From MED-G116 sp038147495 (GTDB lineage: Bacteria; Pseudomonadota; Alphaproteobacteria; Puniceispirillales; Puniceispirillaceae): 64,000 nucleotides of DNA. Where the stretch lies: positions 1 to 64,000 of the forward strand of contig JAYQTT010000002.1 of assembly GCA_038147495.1 (NCBI GenBank), in the 5' to 3' direction. A program made the position numbers and the translations under genes. The notes beneath the pieces were generated by a model. The model made no database searches. It saw only the letters and a list, made by a program, of their open reading frames with translations, and was not told the DNA's origin. Below are positions 16,143-24,762 of the stretch, piece by piece (the stretch's first letter is position 1; each line of letters begins with the position of its first letter).

Positions 16143-16937
16143 ATGCAGCAATATCTCGACCTATTGGACCGTGTGCTTCACCATGGTGTCGATCGTGGGG
16201 ATCGCACCGGCACCGGCACAAGGGCTGTTTTTGGTCACCAGATGCGGTTTGATCTGGCCGAAGGGTTTCCCTTGCTGACGACCAAGAAATTGCACACCCG
16301 CTCGATCATTCATGAATTGTTATGGTTCGTGAATGGCGACACGAATATCCGCTATCTTCAGGAAAATGGTGTCTCCATCTGGGATGAATGGGCCGATGAG
16401 AATGGCGATCTCGGCCCGGTCTATGGCAAGCAATGGCGTCAATGGCAGGCACCGGACGGCCAAACAATTGACCAGCTTGCCGATTTGATTGAGATGATCC
16501 GGACAACACCGGAATCAAGGCGATTGATGCTCTCTGCCTGGAATCCTGCCGATGTGCCGAAAATGGCGTTGCCGCCATGTCACTGCCTGTTCCAGTTTTT
16601 TGTTGCCGATGGGCGTCTGTCCTGCCAACTCTATCAGCGCAGTGCCGACATTTTTCTGGGCGTGCCGTTTAATATCGCGTCCTATGCGTTGCTTACGCAT
16701 ATGATTGCCGCCGTTACCGGTTTGAAGGCGGGTGAATTTGTTCACACGCTTGGTGATGCGCATCTCTACGCCAATCATTTTGATCAGGCGCGTGAGCAAT
16801 TATCCCGCACGCCTGGCGCATTGCCGCAGCTGGTGATCAAGCGTATTCCAGACGACATAGACGGCTTTCACTTCGATGATTTCGAAATCGTCAATTACCA
16901 TGCGCAAGCGCACATCGCCGCGCCGATTGCCGTTTAA
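16143..16937 (+). CDS. thyA: Thymidylate synthase
   Basis: The enzyme makes dTMP from dUMP with methylene-tetrahydrofolate. Starting at the ATG at 16143 (MQQYLDLLDRVLHHG) gives 264 residues and puts the nucleophile at Cys146 in LPPCHCLFQFF, exactly as in the E. coli enzyme. Other signatures are RTGTGTRAVFGHQMRFDL, YQRSADIFLGVPFNIASYA, HLYANHFDQ and the C-terminal AAPIAV. Upstream in-frame ATGs at 16077 and 16092 are not needed. It is followed by folA, which regenerates the folate oxidised here. Confidence 0.96.
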   Translation: MQQYLDLLDRVLHHGVDRGDRTGTGTRAVFGHQMRFDLAEGFPLLTTKKLHTRSIIHELLWFVNGDTNIRYLQENGVSIWDEWADENGDLGPVYGKQWRQWQAPDGQTIDQLADLIEMIRTTPESRRLMLSAWNPADVPKMALPPCHCLFQFFVADGRLSCQLYQRSADIFLGVPFNIASYALLTHMIAAVTGLKAGEFVHTLGDAHLYANHFDQAREQLSRTPGALPQLVIKRIPDDIDGFHFDDFEIVNYHAQAHIAAPIAV

Positions 16938-16985
16938 GAAATGACAGCGTCTCCTGCACAGCCTGATGCCAAAGAGGGCATCGAA

Positions 16986-17510
16986 ATGATTGCTGTTGTG
17001 GCGATGGCGAAAAACCGTGTAATCGGCGATGGCGCGGGGCTGATCTGGCATCTTCCCGATGATCTGAAACGGGTGAAGGCGCTGACCATGGGATGCCCGC
17101 TGATCATGGGACGCAAGACTTGGGACTCGATTGGCCGTCCGCTGCCGGGGCGGGCGAGCATTGTGTTGACGCGGGACGCCGGCTGGACGGCGGATGGTGC
17201 CGTGACCACAACCAATCTTGACGCGGCGATCGCCGCCTCAAAAGACTGGATCGCCGAAACCGATGATGCCCGGAACGCCATCATTCTGTTTGGCGGCGGG
17301 CAGATTTATGAAATGGCACTGTCTTTATGTAACCGGATTGAACTTACAGTGATTGACGCCGCGCCGGATGGCGGGGCTGACGCCGCGCTGTTTCCGGATC
17401 TTGCCGCCGAAGAATGGACGCGCACCATAACCGAAACGCGCGCCGCAACGGATGACGTGCCGGGTTTTCGTTATGAAACGCTCATCCGCAAATCCCCGGT
17501 GTTTGTCTAG
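16986..17510 (+). CDS. folA: Dihydrofolate reductase
   Basis: The 174-residue enzyme reduces dihydrofolate to tetrahydrofolate, closing the cycle with ThyA. The ATG at 16986 is preferred because GAGGG lies 8 bases upstream; an ATG at 16941, three bases after the thyA stop, has no such site and adds 15 residues. Signatures: MIAVVAMAKNRVIG, LIWHLPDDLKRVKALTMG, LIMGRKTWDSIGRPLPGR and FGGGQIYEMAL. It ends four bases from the convergent mrp stop. Confidence 0.94.
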   Translation: MIAVVAMAKNRVIGDGAGLIWHLPDDLKRVKALTMGCPLIMGRKTWDSIGRPLPGRASIVLTRDAGWTADGAVTTTNLDAAIAASKDWIAETDDARNAIILFGGGQIYEMALSLCNRIELTVIDAAPDGGADAALFPDLAAEEWTRTITETRAATDDVPGFRYETLIRKSPVFV

Positions 17511-17514
17511 TTTT

Positions 17515-18651
17515 CTACTCAAACACGATTTTTGGGGCGACACGCTGGTCGGCGCCAAGTCCGGCCAGAACCTTTTCCGCAATTGCCATATAATGTTGGG
17601 CATGCGGCCCATCGGGCTGACTTGCGACAATCGGCTGCCCGGCGTCTGAGGTTGCGCGGATTTCCATTTCCAGAGGTATCTCGCCAAGGAATGGTGCGCC
17701 GATCGCGGCGGCTTCTGCCCGCGCCCCACCATGGCCGAATACATCATGCCTGCCGCCACAGTCGGGGCAGATGAAGTGGCTCATATTCTCGATGATGCCG
17801 AGAACCGGGACATTCACCTTGCGGAACATGTTAAGCCCCTTGCGCGCGTCAATCAGCGCCAGGTCCTGCGGCGTTGAGACAATCACCGCTCCGGAAAGCG
17901 CTGCCCGCTGGGACAGGGTAAGCTGGGCGTCACCGGTGCCGGGTGGCATATCGATAATCAGCACATCGAGCGCGTCCCACGCCACATCGCGCAGCATTTG
18001 TTCAATCGCGCTCATCACCATCGGGCCACGCCAGATTGTTGGCGCGTCCTCGGCCACCAGATAGCCGATCGACATGGTTTGCAGGCCCCATGCCTCAATC
18101 GGTTTGATTTTTTTGCCATCGGTTTGCGGTTTGCGATTCTGGCCGATCAGACGGGGCAGGGACGGTCCGTAAATATCGGCATCAAGAATGCCAACGCGCT
18201 GGCCGGTGGCGGCGATGGCCAAGGCCAGATTGATTGACGTCGTCGACTTGCCAACACCGCCTTTGCCTGATGCAACCGCAATCAGATGTTTTGCCGGCTT
18301 GTGCGGGGTGTTCTGTTCCTGACCATGTGCATGGGCGTGACCCTGATGGGTGTGCTGGGCGGGCTGTCCGGCTGGTGCAGATGCACCGGCACCGGCCGCC
18401 TGATGCGCGGTCAACATGGCTGTTGCCGACAATACCCCCTCAAGCGCGCGAATGGCTTTTTCGGCCTCGTTGCGAAGCCCGTCTGCCCGATCTTTGTCGG
18501 CTGGATCGATCTCAATGGTAAAGCCGACATGACCATCCTTGATGACGATGCCTGAAACCTGTCCGGCATCGACAATATTCTGGTCTTTTCCGATGGCGTT
18601 GACCGTGCGCAGCGCGTCGCTGATTTTTCTTTCGTCCAATTGGGCAGTCAT
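17515..18651 (-). CDS. mrp: Mrp/ApbC-type iron-sulfur cluster carrier ATPase
   Basis: The 378-residue P-loop ATPase scaffolds and transfers Fe-S clusters. An N-terminal MIP18-like domain (DALRTVNAIGKDQNIVDAG) is followed by a His/Ala/Gly-rich linker (HTHQGHAHAHGQE), then the deviant Walker A ASGKGGVGKSTTSINLAL, VLIIDMPPGTGDAQLTLSQ, and a CPDC pair in MSHFICPDCGGRHDVFG, the cluster ligands. The start at 18651 (MTAQLDERK) is chosen over the longer open frame to 18786, which has no family similarity. It fits with nearby Fe-S enzymes (GlcF, FumA), though this is only context. Confidence 0.94.
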   Translation of the reverse strand: MTAQLDERKISDALRTVNAIGKDQNIVDAGQVSGIVIKDGHVGFTIEIDPADKDRADGLRNEAEKAIRALEGVLSATAMLTAHQAAGAGASAPAGQPAQHTHQGHAHAHGQEQNTPHKPAKHLIAVASGKGGVGKSTTSINLALAIAATGQRVGILDADIYGPSLPRLIGQNRKPQTDGKKIKPIEAWGLQTMSIGYLVAEDAPTIWRGPMVMSAIEQMLRDVAWDALDVLIIDMPPGTGDAQLTLSQRAALSGAVIVSTPQDLALIDARKGLNMFRKVNVPVLGIIENMSHFICPDCGGRHDVFGHGGARAEAAAIGAPFLGEIPLEMEIRATSDAGQPIVASQPDGPHAQHYMAIAEKVLAGLGADQRVAPKIVFE

Positions 18652-18865
18652 GCTTGAAATACACCGTTCCTGTGCAAATATGTGAAAGGTCTTGGGGCTG
18701 AGATAGGCCGTCAGGTGTGCTTTTGCAACCAGAGTTTGCGATGTAGGGCAACAAGTTCCGGGACATAGGTGCTTTTCCAAGGGCATCGGCAGGTCAACCG
18801 CCTGCCTGTGCTCGATTTCGGGAATGCTTCACGGCTAATTGTGACGCAACGGAGAAACAAAAAAC

Positions 18866-19990
18866 ATGCCATGGAATAATCAAGGCGGTGGTGACTCGAA
18901 CGGGCCCTGGGGACAGGGTGGCGGCCGAGGTGGCAGCGGCGGCGGTGGAGGCCCATGGGGCCAGGGCGGTGGCGGACAGACGCCACCCGATTTTGACAAA
19001 GCAATTCGTCAGGGCCGTGACGCCTTGCGGCGGGTTATGCCGGGCGGTGGAGGCGGTTCTGCCAAATCGCTGATCCTGTTGCTGATCATTTTTGCCGGCA
19101 TCTGGGCGGCAACCGGTTTTTATCGTGTAAACCCGCAACAGCAAGGCGTTGTTCTGCGATTTGGCGAGTGGGTCAGAACGACAGCTCCCGGATTGCATTA
19201 TCATCTGCCCTATCCGATTGAAACTGTGTTGAAGCCGGAAGTCACCCGCGACAACCGTATCGAAATCGGTTTCCGCGATATTGGCGGCAACAGCTCGACA
19301 CGGCGCGACATCGCTGATGAAAGTCAGATGATCACAGGTGATGAAAATATCGTTGATATTGATTTTGTCGTGTTCTGGCGCATTGCCGATGCGGGGCAAT
19401 ATCTGTTCAATCTGGCCGAGCCGGAGGATACGATCAAAGTTGCCGCAGAGGCGGTAATGCGTGAAATCATCGGTCGCACGCCTATCCAGACGGCACTGAC
19501 TGAAGGTCGTCAGGACATTCAGGTGCAGGCCCGATCACAATTGCAGGAACTCCTCAACGAATATGGAACAGGCGTGCGGGTGCGTGACGTTCAGCTGCTT
19601 GCGGTTGATCCGCCTGCAGATGTTATTGATGCCTTCAACGAGGTGCAGCGTGCCCGTCAGGACCGTGACCGCCTGAAAAACGAAGCCGAGGCATTCCGTA
19701 ATGACATCGTTCCGCGGGCGCGTGGTGCAGCGGCCAAGCTTATTGCCGAGGCCGAAGCATATGGCGCAGAAGTGGTCAACCGGGCCAAAGGTGACTCGTC
19801 ACGCTTTGATCAGGTGTATTCGGCCTATGCCGCCAACCCGGATGTGACGCGTGAGCGGATTTATATCGAAACGGTGGAAGAAATCTTCACCAACGTAGAA
19901 AAAATCATCATCGATGAAGACGCGTCTGGTAGTGGGGTTGTGCCTTATCTTCCACTCAAGGAACTGAACAAGCAGGCAGGGGGTAACTAA
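18866..19990 (+). CDS. hflK: HflK, FtsH protease regulator (SPFH family)
   Basis: The 374-residue membrane protein has a Gly/Gln-rich cytoplasmic head (GGRGGSGGGGGPWGQGGGG), a single transmembrane helix (LILLLIIFAGIWAATGFYRV) and an SPFH/band-7 domain with GVVLRFGEWVRTTAPGLHYH. A helical segment with EVQRARQDRDRLKNEAEAF and repeated Ala/Glu follows. With HflC it forms the cage that restrains FtsH. hflC starts one base after its stop codon. Confidence 0.96.
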   Translation: MPWNNQGGGDSNGPWGQGGGRGGSGGGGGPWGQGGGGQTPPDFDKAIRQGRDALRRVMPGGGGGSAKSLILLLIIFAGIWAATGFYRVNPQQQGVVLRFGEWVRTTAPGLHYHLPYPIETVLKPEVTRDNRIEIGFRDIGGNSSTRRDIADESQMITGDENIVDIDFVVFWRIADAGQYLFNLAEPEDTIKVAAEAVMREIIGRTPIQTALTEGRQDIQVQARSQLQELLNEYGTGVRVRDVQLLAVDPPADVIDAFNEVQRARQDRDRLKNEAEAFRNDIVPRARGAAAKLIAEAEAYGAEVVNRAKGDSSRFDQVYSAYAANPDVTRERIYIETVEEIFTNVEKIIIDEDASGSGVVPYLPLKELNKQAGGN

Positions 19991-19991
19991 A

Positions 19992-20864
19992 ATGGGATCC
20001 ATGCGTTTAATCGGACTGATCCTGCTTGGGGTCGTCGGCTTTGGCCTTTACGGGGCCTTGTTCACGGTGAACCAGACACAGCAAGCGCTTGTGTTGCAAT
20101 TTGGTGAACCAAAGAGAACCATTCAGGAACCCGGGCTGGCGTTCAAAATGCCGTTCATTCAGGACGTGGTCTATTATGAAAAGCGGGTGCTGAGCTTGAT
20201 TCCGCAGGATGCGGAAGAGGTCATTCTCTCGGATCAGAAGCGTCTGCAGGTGGATGCCTATGCCAGATACAAGATTCAGGATCCGTTGCTGTTCTATCAA
20301 ACGGTGCGTAACGAGCTTGGTGCGCGTGGCCGGCTTGAGGCGATCATCGACTCATCCGTGCGTCGGGCGCTTGGTCGGGAAACGCTCGGGTCTATCCTGA
20401 CAGGCCAGCGTAACGACATCACCAGATCAATTGGTGATGAGGTGAATGCATCGGTTGCATCGCTTGGCATCGAGATCATCGACGTGCGTCTGAGGCGCGC
20501 CGATTATCCCGAAGCCACCAGCCAGAACATCTTTAACCGGATGAAGTCTGAGCGTGAGCGTGAGGCCAAAGAATTCCGCGCCACGGGTGAGGAGGAAGCG
20601 CAGAAAATCCGCGCCGATGCCGAAAAGACCCGTACCGTGATTATATCCGAGGCACAGCGTACCGCGCAGGAAACGCGTGGTGCCGGTGATGCCGAGGCCA
20701 TTCGCATCTATGCGGATAGCTTTGGTCAGGATAAGGAATTCTTCTCATTCTACCGGTCGATGGAAGCCTACCGGAAGGCTATGGGCAAAGAGGGCACCTC
20801 TATGGTGTTGTCACCGTCCAGCAGCTTCTTCCGTTTCTTCAAGGACAAGCACGGCGAAGAATAA
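19992..20864 (+). CDS. hflC: HflC, FtsH protease regulator (SPFH family)
   Basis: The 290-residue partner of HflK has a short N-terminus and one transmembrane helix (LIGLILLGVVGFGLYGALF). It continues with an SPFH domain (QQALVLQFGEPKRTIQEPGL, RLQVDAYARYKIQDPLLF) and the diagnostic SEREREAKEFRATGEEEAQ stretch. It is placed immediately after hflK and ahead of a DegP-type protease, a common membrane quality-control grouping. Confidence 0.96.
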   Translation: MGSMRLIGLILLGVVGFGLYGALFTVNQTQQALVLQFGEPKRTIQEPGLAFKMPFIQDVVYYEKRVLSLIPQDAEEVILSDQKRLQVDAYARYKIQDPLLFYQTVRNELGARGRLEAIIDSSVRRALGRETLGSILTGQRNDITRSIGDEVNASVASLGIEIIDVRLRRADYPEATSQNIFNRMKSEREREAKEFRATGEEEAQKIRADAEKTRTVIISEAQRTAQETRGAGDAEAIRIYADSFGQDKEFFSFYRSMEAYRKAMGKEGTSMVLSPSSSFFRFFKDKHGEE

Positions 20865-20972
20865 AAATGGCCATTTGATTGCCATGATTTGGTCATGGTC
20901 GTGTTGTGCAATCATAACATGCAGGGCGGCGTCTGCCGCCCGCACTTTTGCGTCATTTAGGAGACTTTACTG

Positions 20973-22430
20973 ATGTTGATGACAATTCTGCGCCCGCTTA
21001 TGGCAACACCAAGAACGGTTCTGCCTGTTGCAGCGGGCATCGTTGTAATGTTTTTTTCGGTATCGGTTTTTGCTGCTGACAGGCCCGACAGCTTTGCTGA
21101 TCAAGTGGAACAATTGTCTCCGGCAGTGGTGAATATATCCACGACCACAATCATAAATGACGGCCCGCCAGTGGATATGCCGCAATTCCCTCCGGGATCG
21201 CCATTTGAGGAGTTCTTCAAAAACTTTGGTGATAATGATCGCCAACGGCGCGCATCATCGCTGGGATCAGGTTTCATCATCGATGAAGCCGGGATTGTTG
21301 TGACAAATTTCCATGTCATCGAAAATGCCGAGGAAATAACCGTTTCCCTGTCGGACAATCAAAGCTTTAAGGCAGAGGTTCTTGGGCAGGATCAAAAGAC
21401 CGACATTGCCGTGTTGAAGATTGATCCCGGCGATGCTGATCTTGTCGCGGTGAAATTTGGCGACTCCGACAAACTACGTGTTGGGGACTGGGTGCTTGCC
21501 ATCGGCAATCCCTTTGGCCTTGGCGGTACCGTGACAGCGGGCATTGTCTCGGCGCGTGGGCGTGATATTGGCAACGGTCCGTATGATGACTTCATCCAGA
21601 CTGACGCATCGATCAACAGGGGCAATTCAGGTGGCCCGTTGTTCAATGTCGATGGCGAGGTGATTGGCATCAATACGGCGATTTTCTCGCAATCCGGCGG
21701 TTCTGTTGGAATCGGCTTTGCCATCTCATCAAACCTAGCCAAGCGGGTCACATCACAGCTTGAAGAGTTTGGTACAACGCGGCGCGGCTGGCTCGGTGTC
21801 TTCATACAGGAAGTCACGCCTGATATAGCCGACTCGCTTGGGGTCAAAGACGCGGTTGGCGCGTTGGTCAGCTCGGTCAATGAGAGCAGCCCTGCAGACG
21901 CCGCTGGTGTCGAGCCGGGAGATGTGATCATTAAATTTGACGGTAAAGACATTGAAAAGATGCGTGACCTGCCGCGCATTGTTGCCGAAACCGACATTGG
22001 TGCCGAGGTCGATGTTGAATTGATCCGTGAAGGCAAGACAATGACCGTTAAGGTGGTGCTTGGTGAGCTCGAAAAGGCAGAGCTTGTCGGGATGACCGGT
22101 CAGGAAAAGGAGTCGGACAAGAAAAGCTTTGGCAGCCTTGGCTTCTCGGTCGAGAATTTGAATGCGACATTGGCAGAAGCACTTGGTCTCGATAACACGC
22201 TTCAGGGCGTTGTTGTGACTGAAGTCATTGCGAGCAGTCCGGCGGCACAAAAGGGGCTTGAGCCGGGCGACATTATACGCCGATTTGGTCAACGTCAGGT
22301 AGAGGATGCTGCAAGCTTTGCTGATGCGGTGGCCAAGGCGAAAGAGTCCGGACGCTCGGGCATTCTTGTGCTTGTTGAGCGTGAGGGCAATCAACGTTTT
22401 GTCCAGATCGGCTTTGCTGACGCGGAATAA
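20973..22430 (+). CDS. degP: DegP/MucD-type periplasmic serine protease
   Basis: The 485-residue HtrA-family protease has a signal peptide (VLPVAAGIVVMFFSVSVFAA). The catalytic triad is visible: His114 in TNFHVIE, Asp144 in KTDIAVLK and Ser219 in RGNSGGPLF. Two PDZ domains follow (GWLGVFIQEVTPDIADSL and GVVVTEVIASSPAAQKGLEPG). It cleaves or refolds damaged envelope proteins. GGAG lies upstream of the ATG. It is 108 bases after hflC and may share its transcript. The symbol could equally be mucD. Confidence 0.94.
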   Translation: MLMTILRPLMATPRTVLPVAAGIVVMFFSVSVFAADRPDSFADQVEQLSPAVVNISTTTIINDGPPVDMPQFPPGSPFEEFFKNFGDNDRQRRASSLGSGFIIDEAGIVVTNFHVIENAEEITVSLSDNQSFKAEVLGQDQKTDIAVLKIDPGDADLVAVKFGDSDKLRVGDWVLAIGNPFGLGGTVTAGIVSARGRDIGNGPYDDFIQTDASINRGNSGGPLFNVDGEVIGINTAIFSQSGGSVGIGFAISSNLAKRVTSQLEEFGTTRRGWLGVFIQEVTPDIADSLGVKDAVGALVSSVNESSPADAAGVEPGDVIIKFDGKDIEKMRDLPRIVAETDIGAEVDVELIREGKTMTVKVVLGELEKAELVGMTGQEKESDKKSFGSLGFSVENLNATLAEALGLDNTLQGVVVTEVIASSPAAQKGLEPGDIIRRFGQRQVEDAASFADAVAKAKESGRSGILVLVEREGNQRFVQIGFADAE

Positions 22431-22444
22431 TGGTCTTTCCATCA

Positions 22445-22501
22445 TTTCGCGCCAGAGAAATCTGGCGAAATAAAGAAAGGGACGCTTGATGGCGTCCCTT
22501 T
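22445..22501. terminator. Tandem hairpins between convergent degP and serB
   Basis: The second hairpin has 10-base-pair arms AAAGGGACGC (22476-22485) and GCGTCCCTTT (22492-22501) with a 6-base loop and T-rich continuation, and A-rich sequence on the other side, so it can end transcription in both directions. A first stem, GCCAGA-GAAA-TCTGGC with a tetraloop, lies at 22451-22466. Confidence 0.88.
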
Positions 22502-22527
22502 TGCTTTGCGATCTGATGTTGTTCAGG

Positions 22528-23433
22528 TCAGTTGGAAAAATCCGTTACCTTATAGCCCTGCAAGAACAGCAACCCTGTCAGGTCGGTGTGATTTAGCTGC
22601 AGGCTGATCGCGTTTCTCAGCAAGGGCTTGCCGCGAAAGGCAACGCCCATACCGGCAATCTGCAACATCGCAAGATCATTCGCGCCATCCCCGATGGCAG
22701 CAACGTCATCACTGTGAAGCTGAAGCTGCTGGCAATAATCCGCCATGATCTCCGCCTTTGCATTGCGTCCCAGAATGGGCTTTTTGACGGTGCCGACAAT
22801 CTGGCCTTCAGCGATGTCCATGTCATTGGCATGCGCGGCATGAAACCCACAGGATTCGGCGACTGGTGTGGCAATGGGCATGAACCCACCCGAGACAATA
22901 TAGCATTTTGCGCCATGGTTGCGCATGGTACGCACCAGAATTTGCGCCCCATCGATTAATTGCGTTGCGGCAAGCGTGTCGTCAAACAATGTTGCTGGCT
23001 TGCCTGCGAGCATCGCCACACGGGCTTCGAGCGCTTCTTCAAAATTCAATTCGCCATTCATTGATCGAGCGGTGATTTCTGCCACTGCCGCGCCAATGCC
23101 GGCACGCGCAGCCATTTCGTCCAACGACTCATCGGTGATGATCGTGCTGTCCATATCGGCAATCAGCAGCTTTTTTCGGCGGTTATTTGTTGCCACCATA
23201 TTGACGTCAATGCCGATGCCGTCAGCCGCCGCGCGAAGGCCTGCCAGGCTGGAGTGGGCGTTTGTCGACACCATGATTTGAGCGGCATGATCAGGCTGTA
23301 GCCATTCAATGTTTTGCTCCGCAATGCCCGTTCCCGCAATTTCCTGCCCGTGGTCTATGAGCAGACGTTCGATAATGCTGTTTGTCAGGGGCTTTTTGGG
23401 CTGCGAGGTTGAAAAAACGATGGCATGTTGCAT
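22528..23433 (-). CDS. serB: Phosphoserine phosphatase
   Basis: The 301-residue HAD-family enzyme catalyses the last step of serine synthesis. The nucleophile motif is DMDST (Asp93, Asp95). The signature continues with EALEARVAMLAG, a phosphate-binding VSGGFMP, and AIGDGANDLAML for Mg binding. The N-terminal 85 residues match the ACT-like region seen in the longer SerB forms. It is divergent from miaA with 55 bases between starts, so promoters must overlap there. Confidence 0.94.
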   Translation of the reverse strand: MQHAIVFSTSQPKKPLTNSIIERLLIDHGQEIAGTGIAEQNIEWLQPDHAAQIMVSTNAHSSLAGLRAAADGIGIDVNMVATNNRRKKLLIADMDSTIITDESLDEMAARAGIGAAVAEITARSMNGELNFEEALEARVAMLAGKPATLFDDTLAATQLIDGAQILVRTMRNHGAKCYIVSGGFMPIATPVAESCGFHAAHANDMDIAEGQIVGTVKKPILGRNAKAEIMADYCQQLQLHSDDVAAIGDGANDLAMLQIAGMGVAFRGKPLLRNAISLQLNHTDLTGLLFLQGYKVTDFSN

Positions 23434-23488
23434 AGTGCAGTCTCTAGGTCCTGGATGATGCCGGGGCGCAAACAGGGATTATGACCAA

Positions 23489-24469
23489 ATGCGGTCCGAT
23501 AACAAGCCATCAACATCGATCTGGCCGGATAAACCACAATCCTGGTCAGAGCTGTTCGTGCTCATTGCCGGGCCAACGGCCTCGGGCAAGTCAGCGCTGG
23601 CGGTCGCATTGGCAGAACGTGCGGATGGTGTTGTCATCAACGCCGACTCCATGCAGCTATACAAGGATTTGCATGTGCTTACCGCGCGGCCAGATGCTGC
23701 CGATGAGACGCGTGTCCCGCATCGGCTTTATGGCGTGCTTGATGGGGCTACACGGGCGTCTGTGGCCAGCTGGCTTGAGATGCTGGCTGAGGTTGTGCGC
23801 GATGTGCGTGACGCCGGAAAGCTGCCTATTATTGTTGGTGGGACGGGCATGTATATCAATGCCGCCATAAATGGGATTGCATCTATTCCAGATGTTCCGG
23901 TGCCCATTCATCACGATGCTGTTGATCGTCTGGCGCAAATCGGTGGTGCAGCGTTCCGCGCCGAGTTGGCTGAACATGATCCGGTAATGGCACAGCGACT
24001 GTTCGATGGCGACTCCCAGCGTCTTGTCCGCGCCATGGGTGTGGTCAAGGCAACAGGGCGGCCATTGTCTGAATGGCAGACCGATCCGCATCAGGGGCAG
24101 CTTGCGGGCACGCCGTTTTCGCTGGCCGTAATGCCGCCACGAGCGGAACTATACCAGCGCATAGATGCCAGATTTGATCAGATGATCATGCAAGGGGCGC
24201 TTGCTGAGGTCGAAGCACTTGGCGCGCGCCAGCTCGATGAAGGCTTGCCGGTGATGAAGGCGCTTGGGGTTCGCGAACTGTTGAGCCATCTGCGTGGTGA
24301 AATGCCTCTGGAACAGGCAAGTGAACTTGCCAAACGTGACAGCCGCCGCTATGCAAAACGTCAAATGACATGGATTCGGAATAATTTTAATCCAAATTAT
24401 CTTGCTGAAGAGAAATATTCAGAAAGGTTATTGCAAAGAATCTTTGCAAATCTGTTAAAAACTTATTGA
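23489..24469 (+). CDS. miaA: tRNA dimethylallyltransferase
   Basis: The 326-residue enzyme adds an isopentenyl group to A37 of tRNAs reading UNN codons. P-loop GPTASGKS is at residues 28-35, followed by INADSMQLYKDLHVLTARP and VGGTGMYINAAINGI, both family signatures, and the C-terminal RDSRRYAKRQMTWIRN. An ilv operon follows; serB-miaA-ilv order is familiar from alphaproteobacteria. Confidence 0.95.
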   Translation: MRSDNKPSTSIWPDKPQSWSELFVLIAGPTASGKSALAVALAERADGVVINADSMQLYKDLHVLTARPDAADETRVPHRLYGVLDGATRASVASWLEMLAEVVRDVRDAGKLPIIVGGTGMYINAAINGIASIPDVPVPIHHDAVDRLAQIGGAAFRAELAEHDPVMAQRLFDGDSQRLVRAMGVVKATGRPLSEWQTDPHQGQLAGTPFSLAVMPPRAELYQRIDARFDQMIMQGALAEVEALGARQLDEGLPVMKALGVRELLSHLRGEMPLEQASELAKRDSRRYAKRQMTWIRNNFNPNYLAEEKYSERLLQRIFANLLKTY

Positions 24470-24762
24470 CCCCCATGTTCAAAACTGGCACAACCCTTGC
24501 TCCGCAGTGATGTTTTATCTGGCATTTCCGGTGTCGTGCCTCGGCGTTTCACCGGACAAACGGAATCGGCCATGTGCTTGGCGACCATAAGTTCGGTGGC
24601 CAGTTAATTGGTTTTTACGTTGAGCCGAATGAATGCCGGAAACATTGCCAGTGATTTTTACGTGGAGGGGCCTGCCGCCCTGACGCGTTTTTATTGTTGT
24701 TTATGATTATTGTTGTTTGTGGCAAGGATTGCCATCCGGCGTCGTAATGAAGGATAAGAAAT
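24470..24762 (+). other. 293-base leader region before ilvB
   Basis: There is no convincing gene here. The stretch contains a 7-base-pair stem (TCCGGTG/CACCGGA around 24527-24556), a GGCCA/TGGCC pairing shortly after, and two T-rich segments (TTTTTACG). This is the layout of a structured leader, but none of the short reading frames is rich in Ile, Leu or Val codons, so classical attenuation is not supported. The sequence just before ilvB is AT-rich with an AAGGA site. Confidence 0.4.

Noticed and set aside
18866..19070. Gly-rich repeat region at the hflK start as a separate repeat element
   Set aside because: It is the normal low-complexity N-terminus of HflK.
24470..24762. Classical attenuator with leader peptide before ilvB
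   Set aside because: The stems and T-rich stretches are there, but none of the short frames is enriched in Ile, Leu or Val codons and no strong terminator hairpin directly precedes a T run.
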